Shown: positions 8,575 through 17,178 of the stretch, piece after piece | How positions within the stretch are numbered: position 1 is the first letter of the stretch | How the letters are laid out: each line of letters opens with the position of its first letter | Assembly (NCBI RefSeq): GCF_002954685.1 | Contig: NZ_MSCN01000001.1 | Span: 2,781,554 to 2,845,553, forward strand | Direction of reading: 5' to 3' | DNA length: 64,000 nucleotides | Source: Polaribacter porphyrae | GTDB taxonomy: Bacteria; Bacteroidota; Bacteroidia; Flavobacteriales; Flavobacteriaceae | Notes under the pieces: generated by a model | The model's database searches: none | What the model saw: only the letters and a program-made list of their open reading frames with translations | What the model was told of the DNA's origin: nothing | Translations under genes and position numbers: made by a program

Positions 8575-9228
8575 ATGCAAGTACATCATCTAGGAGAAGA
8601 AAACTCTATTTTAAATAAATTTATTTCAGAAATAAGAGATGCGAAAATTCAGAAAGACTCCATGCGATTTCGTAGAAATATTGAAAGGATAGGAGAAGTT
8701 TTAGGTTATGAATTGAGTAAAAAACTATCTTACTCTTCTGTTTATGTAGAAACTCCTCTTGGTAAAAAGAAAGTAAACTTATCTTACAATGATGTTGTTT
8801 TGTGTTCTATCTTAAGAGCTGGCTTACCTCTACATCAAGGTTTATTAAATTATTTTGATGATGCAGAAAATGCATTTATCTCTGCATACAGACATCACCC
8901 AAATAATGATGAAACTTTTGAAATTGTGGTAGAATATTTTGCAGCACCAGAAATTAAAAATAAAACATTACTGCTAGCAGATCCAATGCTAGCTACTGGG
9001 CAATCTTTAGTTGCAGTTTATGAAGCTATTAAAAAATATGGCAACCCAAAAGAAATACATATTATTGCTGTAATTGGTGCAAAAGATGGTATTGATTTTA
9101 TTAAAGATAAATTTCCTAAAAACACACATTTATGGATTGCTGCTATAGATAATACTTTAAATAAAAAGGGTTATATAGTGCCTGGTTTAGGTGATGCTGG
9201 TGATTTGGCTTTTGGTGAAAAATTATAG
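8575..9228 (+). CDS. upp: Uracil phosphoribosyltransferase
   Basis: Salvages uracil to UMP using PRPP. The 217-residue protein opens MQVHHLGEENSILN, includes the SILRAGLPLHQG segment and the PRPP-binding loop LLADPMLATGQS (about 132-143). It ends in the uracil-binding region (YIVPGLGDAGDLAFG). Stand-alone gene; its last six bases overlap the end of the convergent membrane-protein gene. Confidence 0.96.
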   Translation: MQVHHLGEENSILNKFISEIRDAKIQKDSMRFRRNIERIGEVLGYELSKKLSYSSVYVETPLGKKKVNLSYNDVVLCSILRAGLPLHQGLLNYFDDAENAFISAYRHHPNNDETFEIVVEYFAAPEIKNKTLLLADPMLATGQSLVAVYEAIKKYGNPKEIHIIAVIGAKDGIDFIKDKFPKNTHLWIAAIDNTLNKKGYIVPGLGDAGDLAFGEKL

Positions 9229-10152
9229 AAAAAAACTAAAATAAATACTCACTACTAAAAACAAGTATAAAATAATATTTCTTAATAGTTTTTTTTTAAT
9301 CATTTCCATACCGTTTGCTATAATAATTGAAGCTGGAAATAATATAAAAATCATAAAATAGCCTGTTTTATTATCTGTGAATAATAAAATTAGTATTGCT
9401 AATACAAAATTTGTGATTATTAAAATCCAGTTTTTTCTAAAAGTGTTATTAATTGTGAACGTTTTTATAGATTTTATAGATATAGCTAAAAGACTAATAG
9501 CTAAAATAAAATTAAAGAACCAATTGTATTTTTCTTGTAAAAAAAACGGAGCATCTAAATGGACTGAAAAAACCATTTTATTTAATAAGGTTTCAGTATT
9601 ATCAAACCAAAACAAATACGTAAAATAAATAATGACAGGTGTTAAAAAACCTATGATAGGTGCAAAAAGTGTATGAAATGTAATTTTTTGATGAAGATAA
9701 ATACCTAAATATATTAGTGGTAAAAAAATAATTGTTTCTGGCTCCAAAATAAAAAGAATACCAAACCAAAATCCACAATCAAAAAGTTTTTGCAAAACAT
9801 TCTTTTGACTTCTTAAACTATATATTTTTCTTAAAAAAAGTATATAAATTAAAAAAATTGACAGTTTTTTTACATCGAATAAATCTCTTAAAAGGCAAAT
9901 AACGAAGAGTGTAAAAACAAAATAGCCATAAGAATTATCTAATGTTAATTTATTTTTAGTTCTAATAAAATTATAAAAGAAAAAGGAACTCAAAAGTAGA
10001 AGTAAAAAAAGAAGAACTTCTGTGAATGCAGAAACTACAAATATTTCTTTAAAAAAGGTAAAATAAGTAACAATACAAAAATTAATACCAAAGAAAATGA
10101 GAAGTCCAATAAAAATTATAGGTTTAGATTTATCTAAAAAATTGGCTAACAT
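9223..10152 (-). CDS. Polytopic membrane protein, DUF6427-like
   Basis: A 309-residue, very hydrophobic and AT-rich gene with about eight to ten predicted helices. Between them lie short basic loops such as RTKNKLTLDNSYG and RSQKNVLQKLFD. The start MLANFLDKSKPI and the upp neighbourhood match a Bacteroidota-only family annotated as DUF6427, a recognition from memory rather than a search. No catalytic motif is visible; glycosyltransferase-like or flippase-like roles would be guesses. Confidence 0.75.
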   Translation of the reverse strand: MLANFLDKSKPIIFIGLLIFFGINFCIVTYFTFFKEIFVVSAFTEVLLFLLLLLSSFFFYNFIRTKNKLTLDNSYGYFVFTLFVICLLRDLFDVKKLSIFLIYILFLRKIYSLRSQKNVLQKLFDCGFWFGILFILEPETIIFLPLIYLGIYLHQKITFHTLFAPIIGFLTPVIIYFTYLFWFDNTETLLNKMVFSVHLDAPFFLQEKYNWFFNFILAISLLAISIKSIKTFTINNTFRKNWILIITNFVLAILILLFTDNKTGYFMIFILFPASIIIANGMEMIKKKLLRNIILYLFLVVSIYFSFFL

Positions 10153-10193
10153 TATTTCTTTTATTATTTTTGTAGTGTAAAGATAATTAAGTT

Positions 10194-10415
10194 ATGATAG
10201 CAAGCAATATTTTTAGATGGATAGGTAGTTTATTTACTGATGTTTTATTCTTACCTTTTAAATGGTTACGCTTACAAATTGCAACCGCAGATTTTGGGTG
10301 GTGGACTTCGAATATTGTAAATTGGTTATTTTTAGTAGTACTTTTAGTTTTATTTGCATATTGGATGAAAGAATCTAAAAAGTTTTTAGACGAAGGTACA
10401 GAAGATAGAGCTTAA
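10194..10415 (+). CDS. Small two-helix membrane protein, DUF6341-like
   Basis: The 73-residue protein has a tryptophan-rich amphipathic N-terminus (RWIGSLFTDVLFLPFKWLRL), one clear membrane helix (about 43-60: NWLFLVVLLVLFAYWM) and a charged tail (KESKKFLDEGTEDRA). It is divergent from the 9223-10152 gene by 41 bases, and the two families are commonly neighbours in flavobacteria. Function unknown. trmB starts 14 bases downstream. Confidence 0.75.
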   Translation: MIASNIFRWIGSLFTDVLFLPFKWLRLQIATADFGWWTSNIVNWLFLVVLLVLFAYWMKESKKFLDEGTEDRA

Positions 10416-10429
10416 TAACCCTTACTGAA

Positions 10430-11104
10430 TTGGGAAGTAAAAATAAATTAAAACGTTTTCAGGAAAATGAAACGTTTGCAAATGTCATTCAGCCTACAAG
10501 AGATGAAGTTGTAAACAACTTTTCTTACAAAGGAAAATGGCATTCTTTTTTTGGTAATACCAACCCAATTATTGTTGAGCTTGGTTGTGGAAAAGGAGAA
10601 TATACAGTTGCTTTAGCACAAAAAAATCCTAATAGAAATTATATAGGTATTGATATTAAAGGAGCTCGTTTTTGGAGAGGTGCTAAAACTGCTACAGAAG
10701 AAAACCTAACTAATGTTGCTTTTATAAGAACACAAATAGAGTTAGTAGATTTTATTTTTGCTTCGAAAGAAGTATCTCAAATTTGGATAACCTTTCCAGA
10801 TCCTCAAATAAAATACAAACGCACCAAACATAGAATGACGAATACTCATTTTCTTAAAAAATATGCATCTATCTTATGTGATAATGGCGTTGTAAATCTA
10901 AAAACTGATTCAGAATTTATGCATGGTTACACTTTGGGTTTACTGCATGGTGAAGGCCATGAAATACTCTATGCCAATCATAATGTATATCATAACCATG
11001 GTGCTTCAGAAGAAGTAACGAGTATTCAAACTTTCTATGAAAAACAATATCTGCAAAAAAATAAACCTATAACTTATATTAAGTTTAAGCTAAATACAAA
11101 GTAG
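10430..11104 (+). CDS. trmB: tRNA (guanine-46-N7)-methyltransferase
   Basis: Methylates G46 in the variable loop of tRNA. The 224-residue protein has the SAM-binding motif VELGCGKGEYTVALA (about 48-62), the family's substrate motif FPDPQIKYKRTKHRM (about 123-137), and the C-terminal VTSIQTFYEKQYL (about 203-215). Translation starts at a TTG codon giving MGSKNKLKRF, the family's conserved N-terminus, and there is no ATG nearby. It probably shares a transcript with the small membrane protein upstream. Confidence 0.95.
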   Translation: MGSKNKLKRFQENETFANVIQPTRDEVVNNFSYKGKWHSFFGNTNPIIVELGCGKGEYTVALAQKNPNRNYIGIDIKGARFWRGAKTATEENLTNVAFIRTQIELVDFIFASKEVSQIWITFPDPQIKYKRTKHRMTNTHFLKKYASILCDNGVVNLKTDSEFMHGYTLGLLHGEGHEILYANHNVYHNHGASEEVTSIQTFYEKQYLQKNKPITYIKFKLNTK

Positions 11105-11127
11105 TTTATATAACTTACTAGACAGTA

Positions 11128-11164
11128 GAAAAAACCTAAAGCAAAATTGCATTTAGGTTTTTTA
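11128..11164. terminator. Bidirectional terminator between trmB and 11185-11679
   Basis: A hairpin with arms AAAACCTAAA(A)GCAA-like and TTGC(A)TTTAGGTTTT, flanked by A and T runs, lies between two convergent genes and can serve both. Confidence 0.85.
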
Positions 11165-11184
11165 GGGGTAAAAAACTAATAGTA

Positions 11185-11679
11185 TTAGATAGATCTCTCT
11201 AAATCTAATAAATCGTTAGTAGAACTTATATAACTTCTGTATATAGATTCGTACTTTAATAGGTTGCTTAAACTAAAAGGAGCTTTTGTATTTGTTTTTA
11301 AGAACTCGTCTCCATTAGATAATACAATAGACTTATAGTTATCTATATTATCATGTTCGTAAACAGATACTGCACCTGAATAATTTAATACCTGTAAATT
11401 TTCACTAGCTAATAGGTTTTTTTTGCCTGAAGCTTTTTCTACAATATAGACCTTTGCATTAATTGTACTAGCTCCTCTTATTTTCTTTATGATATCTGTA
11501 TCTACATAAAAAAGATAATCCGAAGACCTACTATCAAATTGTAATTTTGAAAGTGATTCAGTTACATTTACTTTGCTTAAATCTAAAGTTGTGTTTGTTT
11601 TTTTATTTTCTACTTTTGAAAATGAGAAAATACCAATGAGGATTACAGCTAATGCTGTAAAGTTTTTAAGGGGTTTCAT
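11185..11679 (-). CDS. Exported hypothetical protein
   Basis: Unrecognised family, 164 residues. An N-terminal Sec signal (about 1-22, MKPLKNFTALAVILIGIFSFS) suggests export. The rest is polar, with strands such as INAKVYIVEKASGK and a middle segment SRSSDYLFYVDTDIIKKI, and no cysteines. It stands alone, with a 274-base AT-rich gap upstream and a shared terminator downstream. Confidence 0.65.
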   Translation of the reverse strand: MKPLKNFTALAVILIGIFSFSKVENKKTNTTLDLSKVNVTESLSKLQFDSRSSDYLFYVDTDIIKKIRGASTINAKVYIVEKASGKKNLLASENLQVLNYSGAVSVYEHDNIDNYKSIVLSNGDEFLKTNTKAPFSLSNLLKYESIYRSYISSTNDLLDLERSI

Positions 11680-11938
11680 ACTAGGGGTAATATTTTAGGG
11701 TTAATATTATGCAACAAATGTAGAGCATTTTATACTACAAGTCAAGTTTATATGTAAAAAATTAACTTTTAATTAATACAATTACAATATAAAAACCTGT
11801 TTTTCAATGTTTTATATTTTGTTGATTTCTTTTAAAAACTTTTCATTTTTATCTAAAAAAGTAATTTTAGCCTAATTTTTAGAGATCAAAAAAGAATTTT
11901 TTAGCTTCAATTTTGTGATAAATCTCTAATTTTAAAGT

Positions 11939-11946
11939 TATATTTG
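11939..11946 (+). promoter_or_regulatory. -7 promoter element upstream of tatA
   Basis: TATATTTG matches TAnnTTTG eight bases before the tatA ATG at 11954, with a TTG at 11913-11915 as possible -33 element (spacing 23, at the long end). The rest of the 11680-11953 gap is AT-rich and I see no gene in it. Confidence 0.55.
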
Positions 11947-11953
11947 TACTAAT

Positions 11954-12241
11954 ATGTTATCACACTTTTTACTTTTTAATATTGGTGCTCCAGAAATTTT
12001 GGTAATACTAATTATAGTAGTTATGGTTTTTGGTGCTGATAAAATACCAGATGTTGCTCGTGGTTTAGGAAAAGGAATGCGTCAAATTAAAGACGCTACT
12101 AACGATATTAAGAAAGAGATTAATGAAAGTGCTAAAGAAAATAATTTAGACAACGAGGTATCTAAAGACATTAAAAAAGAATTAAACAAAGTAAAAGATG
12201 ATATAGATGATTTTACTGGTCCCATCAAAAGACAATTCTAA
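11954..12241 (+). CDS. tatA: Twin-arginine translocase subunit TatA/E type (first copy)
   Basis: Pore-forming subunit of the Tat system for folded proteins. The 95 residues show a short membrane helix (about 13-30, [15 protein letters not shown]), the conserved FG then [16 protein letters not shown] amphipathic helix (about 31-46), and a long charged tail. The 62-residue second TatA at 31445 is shorter; tatC is not in the window. The stop lies one base from the end of the convergent O-methyltransferase gene. Confidence 0.93.
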   Translation: MLSHFLLFNIGAPEILVILIIVVMVFGADKIPDVARGLGKGMRQIKDATNDIKKEINESAKENNLDNEVSKDIKKELNKVKDDIDDFTGPIKRQF

Positions 12242-12242
12242 A

Positions 12243-12887
12243 CTACTTTACAACTCTACTAATTGTTAATCCATCTCTTATGGGAAGTAAAACTGTTTCA
12301 ACCCTATCATCTGAATTTAATAACCTGTTGTATTCTATCAACACTTTAGTATCCTCATCTTTAGAGTTTAGTTTTTCAACAACTTTACCACTCCATAATA
12401 CATTGTCAGATAAAATAATTCCTCCAAGATTCATTTTATGAATAATTAAATGAAAATAATTAATATAATTTGATTTATCTGCATCTATAAAAACCAAATC
12501 AAATTTACTTGTTAATGTTGGTATTATTTTGGTTGCATCACCTACTAACTGAATTATTCTCTCTCTATAACCTGATTTTTCAAAATACTTATTTTGCAAT
12601 GTTTCTAGTTCTTCATTTTTATCAATTGTGATGATTTGTCCTTCTGTATGAAGCCCTTCTGCGAGGCTTAAAGCAGAATACCCTGTATAAGTACCTATTT
12701 CTAAAATTTTTTTTGGTTGATGTAATTTCGAAATCATAGATAAAACTCTACCTTGATATGCACCACTCAACATTCTTGGGTTTAAAACCTTTTGCCAAGT
12801 TTCTTTACTCAACTCTTGTAATATTCTGGGCTCTTTTTGAGAATGTTCTAGTACATAATTATCAATGTTTTCTGGCAAAAAATCCAT
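12243..12887 (-). CDS. Class I SAM-dependent O-methyltransferase (COMT-like)
   Basis: The 214 residues match the small bacterial catechol or caffeoyl-CoA O-methyltransferase family. SAM-binding motif ILEIGTYTGYSALSLAEGL is at about 62-80, and the metal-binding Asp region DLVFIDADKSNYINYF (about 130-145) is followed by IILSDNVLWSGKV (about 156-168), the metal-site loop. The natural acceptor is unknown. Single gene, convergent with tatA. Confidence 0.92.
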   Translation of the reverse strand: MDFLPENIDNYVLEHSQKEPRILQELSKETWQKVLNPRMLSGAYQGRVLSMISKLHQPKKILEIGTYTGYSALSLAEGLHTEGQIITIDKNEELETLQNKYFEKSGYRERIIQLVGDATKIIPTLTSKFDLVFIDADKSNYINYFHLIIHKMNLGGIILSDNVLWSGKVVEKLNSKDEDTKVLIEYNRLLNSDDRVETVLLPIRDGLTISRVVK

Positions 12888-12936
12888 AGTAAATCTTTAT
12901 TTTTTATATGTATAGATTGATGCCAAAAATACAAAA

Positions 12937-12966
12937 AACGGAATCTATATTTCTATAAATCCCGTT
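12937..12966 (-). terminator. Terminator after the sigma/anti-sigma pair
   Basis: In minus-strand reading, arms AACGG..ATTTATA and TATAG.ATTCCGTT close over a GAAA loop, followed by a T-rich stretch. It lies about 50 bases after the stop of the 13015-13278 gene. Confidence 0.75.
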
Positions 12967-13014
12967 TCAATCTAACAAAAAATCAAAAATTGTGACTTTT
13001 ACACCACAAAACTT

Positions 13015-13278
13015 TTATACTTTAAAACTATTTAGTTTTTCTTTTAATACTTCTTTATCAGTATCTGATAAACAGTGTTTTAATTCTTTACAGCTTTTTG
13101 CATGCCCTTTGTAAATCTTTGTTAAGGTCATGTTTTGCTTGGTATATTTAAAACAAATCTTGCAACGTATAAAATGAATATTTAATTTTATCTTTTCTAG
13201 TAAGGTAGCTTCTCCATATTGATTTTTATCACATATAGTAGTAGCTTCATCACATGTTATTTTTAATTTTTTAAACAT
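13015..13278 (-). CDS. Small putative zinc anti-sigma factor (ZAS-like)
   Basis: The 87-residue protein begins three bases after the ECF sigma gene stops. It contains HFIRCKIC (about 35-42), which is the Hx3Cx2C pattern of zinc-binding anti-sigma proteins, plus earlier cysteines at about 9 and 16. Related flavobacterial proteins are sometimes labelled glycine dehydrogenase, which the sequence does not support. The function is inferred from motif and position. No membrane helix is seen, so it would act in the cytoplasm. Confidence 0.75.
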   Translation of the reverse strand: MFKKLKITCDEATTICDKNQYGEATLLEKIKLNIHFIRCKICFKYTKQNMTLTKIYKGHAKSCKELKHCLSDTDKEVLKEKLNSFKV

Positions 13279-13281
13279 CTT

Positions 13282-13848
13282 CTAATTGTTAAACCAGTTA
13301 TCTTCCATACACTTTCTTAATTGTGTTCTAGCTCTGTGGATAATAACCCATAAATTTGACGATGTAATATCTAACTCCTTACAAATTTCTTCAGTTTCAA
13401 ATTCTTGAATGGTTTTCATTCGAAAAACCATAGCATATTTTTCTGGCAAATTGTCAATACATATTTCTATTTGACTTCTTAATTCTTCGTTTTCTATATT
13501 TTTTTCAGAAGCATTGTCCCAACTTTGAGGCACTCTTTCTTCAAGCCAATTTCCTTCGTTTTCACCATCTGTATAAAAATTCATTCTAACTTCAGCTTGC
13601 CCTTTTTTAGAGTTTATTTTTCTATAATGATCTATAACTTTTCTTTTTAAAATAGATATTAACCAAGTTCTCTCTGTAGATTTGCCTTGAAAGTTTTTTG
13701 CTGATTTTAAACCTGCAAAAAAAGTTTCTTGTACTAAATCTTTTGCTAAATCACTATTATTAACTCTAGCTACAGCATAATTAAAAAGATAATCTGCATA
13801 ACTATCAATCCATTTATCTGGGTTTAACAAAGTTTTATTTTGAGTCAT
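13282..13848 (-). CDS. ECF-type RNA polymerase sigma factor
   Basis: A 188-residue sigma-70 family protein of the extracytoplasmic-function group. Region 2 runs from about 18 to 85 (DLVQETFFAGLKSAKNF, then RTWLISILKRKVIDHYRK) and region 4 from about 128 to 183 (LPEKYAMVFRMK, helix-turn-helix, IIHRARTQLRKC). The linker is longer than usual and acidic. It forms a pair with the downstream zinc-motif protein. The exported NTF2-like gene 28 bases upstream could belong to the same unit or be part of its response. Confidence 0.93.
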   Translation of the reverse strand: MTQNKTLLNPDKWIDSYADYLFNYAVARVNNSDLAKDLVQETFFAGLKSAKNFQGKSTERTWLISILKRKVIDHYRKINSKKGQAEVRMNFYTDGENEGNWLEERVPQSWDNASEKNIENEELRSQIEICIDNLPEKYAMVFRMKTIQEFETEEICKELDITSSNLWVIIHRARTQLRKCMEDNWFNN

Positions 13849-13876
13849 TTTTACTTACGAAAAATCAAATATAATG

Positions 13877-14356
13877 CTAATTTTTCTTTTTTAAAGCATC
13901 GCAATTTTCTCTTCTTCTCATATCAACTAAATAAATGATTTCCCATTTTCCATTATTATTAAATAACTGAAATGAGTTTGCTCCACAATGACTAAAATTA
14001 CCATTCAAATAGAATTCATAAGGCGTCCAAACTGACGCTAAATTACCATCAACTTTAATATCATAAGAAAGTAATTTTTCCTGATACATATTTTCAGGTT
14101 TTTTAGTAGCTACTCCTGTTAATAATTTACTTTTGGTATTGGTTTTTAAATATTTTTCTCCTTTTTTATTGGTGTATGTTGTTTGTATTTTAATATTATT
14201 GTGCAAGGTACTTTTCATTAATGTGCTATCTCCTTTGTGGAGTCCTTCAAAAAATACTTCTATAACTTTTTTTATTGCTTTTTCTTCATTTTTTTCTTGC
14301 CCAACAATACCTAAAGAGAAGACACAGGCAGTTATAAATAAGATTATTTTTGGCAT
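13877..14356 (-). CDS. Exported NTF2-like protein (putative lumazine-binding family)
   Basis: The 159 residues start with a signal peptide (about 1-19, ending SLGIVGQ). An NTF2-like cone fold pattern follows: helix KAIKKVIEVFFEGLHKGD, then LHNNIKIQTTY, and the strand pair VDGNLASVWTPYEFYLNGNFSHCGANSFQLF with a final WEIIYLVDMRRR. Such proteins in Bacteroidota are annotated as nuclear transport factor 2 family or lumazine-binding. No catalytic residues are evident. It lies upstream of the sigma factor on the same strand. Confidence 0.8.
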   Translation of the reverse strand: MPKIILFITACVFSLGIVGQEKNEEKAIKKVIEVFFEGLHKGDSTLMKSTLHNNIKIQTTYTNKKGEKYLKTNTKSKLLTGVATKKPENMYQEKLLSYDIKVDGNLASVWTPYEFYLNGNFSHCGANSFQLFNNNGKWEIIYLVDMRRRENCDALKKKN

Positions 14357-14493
14357 AATTGATTGATTTTATGATGATAAAACTAACTAAAAAATAAAAC
14401 TAATCTTATCTATCTTTTAAGATTAACGAAATATTAACTCGTTTTTGATTTGCTTTTATTTCTTACTTTTACCAAAGTCTAAAAATCAAAAAT

Positions 14494-15312
14494 ATGTCTG
14501 TAGCAAAAAAACAGTACAAAAGAATTACCGTAAAATCTTTAGTAGAAATGAAAGCAAATGGAGAAAAAATTTCCATGTTAACTGCTTACGATTATACTAT
14601 GGCTAAAATATTAGACAGTGCTGGTTTAGATGTTCTGCTTGTTGGTGATTCAGCATCGAATGTAATGGCTGGTCATGAAACTACTTTGCCTATTACTTTA
14701 GATCAGATGATTTATCATGCAAGTTCTGTAGTTAGAGCAATTGAGCGTTGTTTGGTTGTAGTAGATTTGCCTTTTGGTAGTTATCAATCTGACCCAAAAG
14801 AAGCATTGCGTTCTGCCATAAGAATTATGAAAGAGAGTGGAGGACATTCTATAAAATTAGAAGGTGGAAAAGAAGTTAAAGAGTCTATCAAACGAATTTT
14901 AAATGCAGGAATTCCTGTAATGGGTCATTTAGGATTAACTCCACAATCCATTTATAAATTCGGTACATATACAGTTAGAGCCAAAGAAGAGGAAGAAGCT
15001 GAAAAGTTAATGGAAGACGCTTTAATGTTAGAAAGAATTGGTTGTTTTGCTATTGTTTTAGAAAAAGTACCTGCTAAATTAGCTCAAAAAGTAGCAGAAG
15101 CATTAACAATTCCTATCATCGGAATTGGAGCAGGAAATGGTGTTGATGGACAAGTTTTAGTTACCCATGATATGGTTGGAATGACGCATGAATTTCACCC
15201 TCGTTTTTTACGTAGATATTTAGATTTATATGCAGATATGACTGGTGCTTTTAAAAGTTATGTTGATGATGTAAAGTCTGGAGATTTCCCTAGTGATAAA
15301 GAGCAGTATTAG
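14494..15312 (+). CDS. panB: 3-methyl-2-oxobutanoate hydroxymethyltransferase
   Basis: First step of the pantoate branch of pantothenate/CoA synthesis, using methylene-tetrahydrofolate. The 272-residue protein carries the family's [10 protein letters not shown] start (about 21-30), metal ligands in [14 protein letters not shown] (about 49-62), [13 protein letters not shown] (about 139-151) and the [18 protein letters not shown] motif (about 209-226). Elsewhere in flavobacteria panB is often followed by an RluA pseudouridine synthase. Here the next gene is an S23 cassette. Confidence 0.96.
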   Translation: MSVAKKQYKRITVKSLVEMKANGEKISMLTAYDYTMAKILDSAGLDVLLVGDSASNVMAGHETTLPITLDQMIYHASSVVRAIERCLVVVDLPFGSYQSDPKEALRSAIRIMKESGGHSIKLEGGKEVKESIKRILNAGIPVMGHLGLTPQSIYKFGTYTVRAKEEEEAEKLMEDALMLERIGCFAIVLEKVPAKLAQKVAEALTIPIIGIGAGNGVDGQVLVTHDMVGMTHEFHPRFLRRYLDLYADMTGAFKSYVDDVKSGDFPSDKEQY

Positions 15313-15352
15313 TTCAGATTTCTTGATTATTGGATTTTTAGACAATTAAATT

Positions 15353-15706
15353 ATGCATAGATTTAAAGATTTAAAATTTTGGCAATTAAGTAGAACATTT
15401 TGCAAGGATGTTTATAAGATAACGAATAAATTTCCTGAATCTGAAAAATTTGGATTAGTATCTCAATTAAGAAGAGCAAGTGTATCTATTCCTTCAAATA
15501 TAGCTGAAGGAGCTTCAAGAAAATCTAACAAAGATTTTAATCGTTTTTTAATGATTTCTCTTGGTTCTTGCTATGAAATTGAAACCCAATTGTTACTTTC
15601 TTTTGATTTAGAGTTAATTAATAAACTAGAGTTAGAAAAACTAAATAACACTCTACATCAAATTATTAAAATGATGTCAAGATTCAGCTCCTCTCTAACA
15701 ATCTAA
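15353..15706 (+). CDS. S23/four-helix-bundle protein
   Basis: The 117-residue protein matches the 23S rRNA-intervening-sequence (S23) family: MHRFKDLKFWQLSRTF start, FGLVSQLRRASVSIPSNIAEG (about 38-58), SNKDFNRFLMISLGSCYEIETQL (about 63-85). These proteins form four-helix-bundle pentamers of unknown function. The family appears as a solitary cassette in many bacterial genomes. This copy sits between panB and a dehydrogenase and is followed by tandem CTAACAAT units. Confidence 0.92.
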   Translation: MHRFKDLKFWQLSRTFCKDVYKITNKFPESEKFGLVSQLRRASVSIPSNIAEGASRKSNKDFNRFLMISLGSCYEIETQLLLSFDLELINKLELEKLNNTLHQIIKMMSRFSSSLTI

Positions 15707-15712
15707 CAATCT
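15691..15712 (+). repeat. Tandem CTAACAAT units after the S23 gene
   Basis: The unit CTAACAAT occurs twice in succession, followed by a third CTA, covering the end of the S23 frame and the gap before the dehydrogenase. Together with the AT-rich TTCTTGATTATTGGATT stretch before the S23 gene, it may mark the borders of an inserted cassette. Confidence 0.4.
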
Positions 15713-15715
15713 ATT

Positions 15716-16654
15716 TTGAAAATACTCCACCTAAATACAAATCACGAATTACTTATTAATCAACTTAACGATTTAGGTTTCCAAAATGACGAAGATTATA
15801 GCTCATCAAAAGAACAGGTCGAAGCTAAAATTCATTTGTATGATGGTTTTATCATTAGAAGTCGTTTTAAAATTGATAAACATTTTTTAGACAAAGCTAC
15901 AAACCTTAAATTTATTGGAAGAGTTGGTGCTGGTTTAGAAAATATAGATTGTGAGTATGCAGCATCAAAAAATATCGAATTAATTGCAGCTCCTGAAGGC
16001 AATAGAAATGCTGTTGGTGAGCATTCTTTAGGAATGTTGTTATCGCTTTTCAACAAACTGAACAAAGCTGATAAAGAAGTTAGCAATGGAAAATGGTTGC
16101 GTGAAGAAAACAGAGGAATTGAACTCGATGGAAAAACAGTCGGTTTAATTGGTTATGGAAATATGGGAAAATCTTTCGCAAAAAAACTACGAGGTTTTGA
16201 TGTTGACGTTCTATGTTATGATATAAAATCTAGTGTCGGAGATGAAAATTGCAAACAAGTTTCTCTGCAAGAATTGCAGGAAAAAGCAGACGTTTTGAGT
16301 TTACATACACCACAAACTGAACTTACAAAAAAAATGATAAATGCTGATTTTATCAATAACTTCAAAAAGAGTTTTTGGTTGATAAATACTGCACGTGGAA
16401 CATCAATTGTAACTAAAGATTTAGTTGATTCCCTAAAAACAGGTAAAATTTTAGGTGCTGGTTTAGATGTTTTAGAATATGAAAAATCATCTTTTGAAAA
16501 TCTTTTTTCTGATGGCAAAATGCCTAAAGCTTTCCAGTATTTAATTGATGCAGAAAATGTTATTTTATCACCTCATGTTGCTGGTTGGACTATAGAAAGT
16601 AAAGAAAAGTTAGCACAAACTATTGTAAACAAAATCAAAGAAAAATTTTGCTAA
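15716..16654 (+). CDS. D-2-hydroxyacid dehydrogenase (phosphoglycerate-dehydrogenase-like)
   Basis: NAD-dependent oxidoreductase of the D-2-hydroxyacid family, 312 residues. Seen: the nucleotide-binding GxGxxG form TVGLIGYGNMGKSFAKKL (about 141-158), catalytic Arg in NTARGTSIV (about 222-230), Glu in DVLEYEKS (about 249) and His in LSPHVAGWT (about 288). The substrate could be phosphoglycerate or another hydroxyacid. The frame opens at a TTG (MKILHLNTNH) directly after the repeat that ends the S23 cassette, with no ATG in place, so the original start may have been altered by that insertion. Confidence 0.9.
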   Translation: MKILHLNTNHELLINQLNDLGFQNDEDYSSSKEQVEAKIHLYDGFIIRSRFKIDKHFLDKATNLKFIGRVGAGLENIDCEYAASKNIELIAAPEGNRNAVGEHSLGMLLSLFNKLNKADKEVSNGKWLREENRGIELDGKTVGLIGYGNMGKSFAKKLRGFDVDVLCYDIKSSVGDENCKQVSLQELQEKADVLSLHTPQTELTKKMINADFINNFKKSFWLINTARGTSIVTKDLVDSLKTGKILGAGLDVLEYEKSSFENLFSDGKMPKAFQYLIDAENVILSPHVAGWTIESKEKLAQTIVNKIKEKFC

Positions 16655-16663
16655 ATTGCTGCA

Positions 16664-17074
16664 ATGAAAAAAACAGTTCTTGTTTTTAGTTTACTAATTC
16701 TAGCAATTTTATTGCTTTTTCAGTTGAGTAAGTATGCTTTAGTTTCTAATAATTTACAGACAGAAATTGTTATTGCTGTAATAGCGATTGTTTTCTTTTT
16801 TGTGGGGATTTTCATCCATAAAAAGAGTCTACAAAAGCCAGGTTTATTGCCAATTGAAATAGATTACAAAAAAATTGAATCACTTGAAATTAGCAAAAGA
16901 GAGTATGAAGTTTTACAAAAAATAGCAGAAGGTTTGTCTAACAGAGAAATTGCTGATACCTTGTTTTTGTCTGAAAGTACCATAAAAACACACGTTTCTA
17001 ATCTTCTCGTAAAATTGAATGCAAAAAGAAGAACAGAAGCTGTTCAGATTGCAAAATCTTTCCAAATCATTTAA
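16664..17074 (+). CDS. LuxR-type helix-turn-helix regulator with membrane helices
   Basis: The 136 residues combine two N-terminal membrane helices (about 4-22 and 32-50) with a C-terminal GerE/LuxR DNA-binding domain (about 72-133). The latter contains LEISKREYEVLQKIAEGLSN then IADTLFLSESTIKTHVSNLLVKL. It has no receiver domain. Membrane-tethered LuxR proteins of this shape occur in flavobacteria, often beside DUF4199 proteins, as here. The regulated genes are unknown. Confidence 0.88.
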   Translation: MKKTVLVFSLLILAILLLFQLSKYALVSNNLQTEIVIAVIAIVFFFVGIFIHKKSLQKPGLLPIEIDYKKIESLEISKREYEVLQKIAEGLSNREIADTLFLSESTIKTHVSNLLVKLNAKRRTEAVQIAKSFQII

Positions 17075-17178
17075 AATTAGTACATTTAAGTATTAAATAT
17101 CCATTTTGGTACTTTAGTATGACTGATGTTTTTTACCCATTTTCTAATTTCGATGAAATAATTTAAATTTTTACAGAA

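Noticed and set aside
11680..11953. A small gene in the gap before tatA
   Set aside because: AT-rich with no frame of coding character; only the promoter element is supported.
16387..16402. A possible fourth parS-like site TACTGCACGTGGAACA
   Set aside because: One half-site matches well, but it falls on the conserved dehydrogenase NTARGTS codons, which explain the sequence; the other half is poor.
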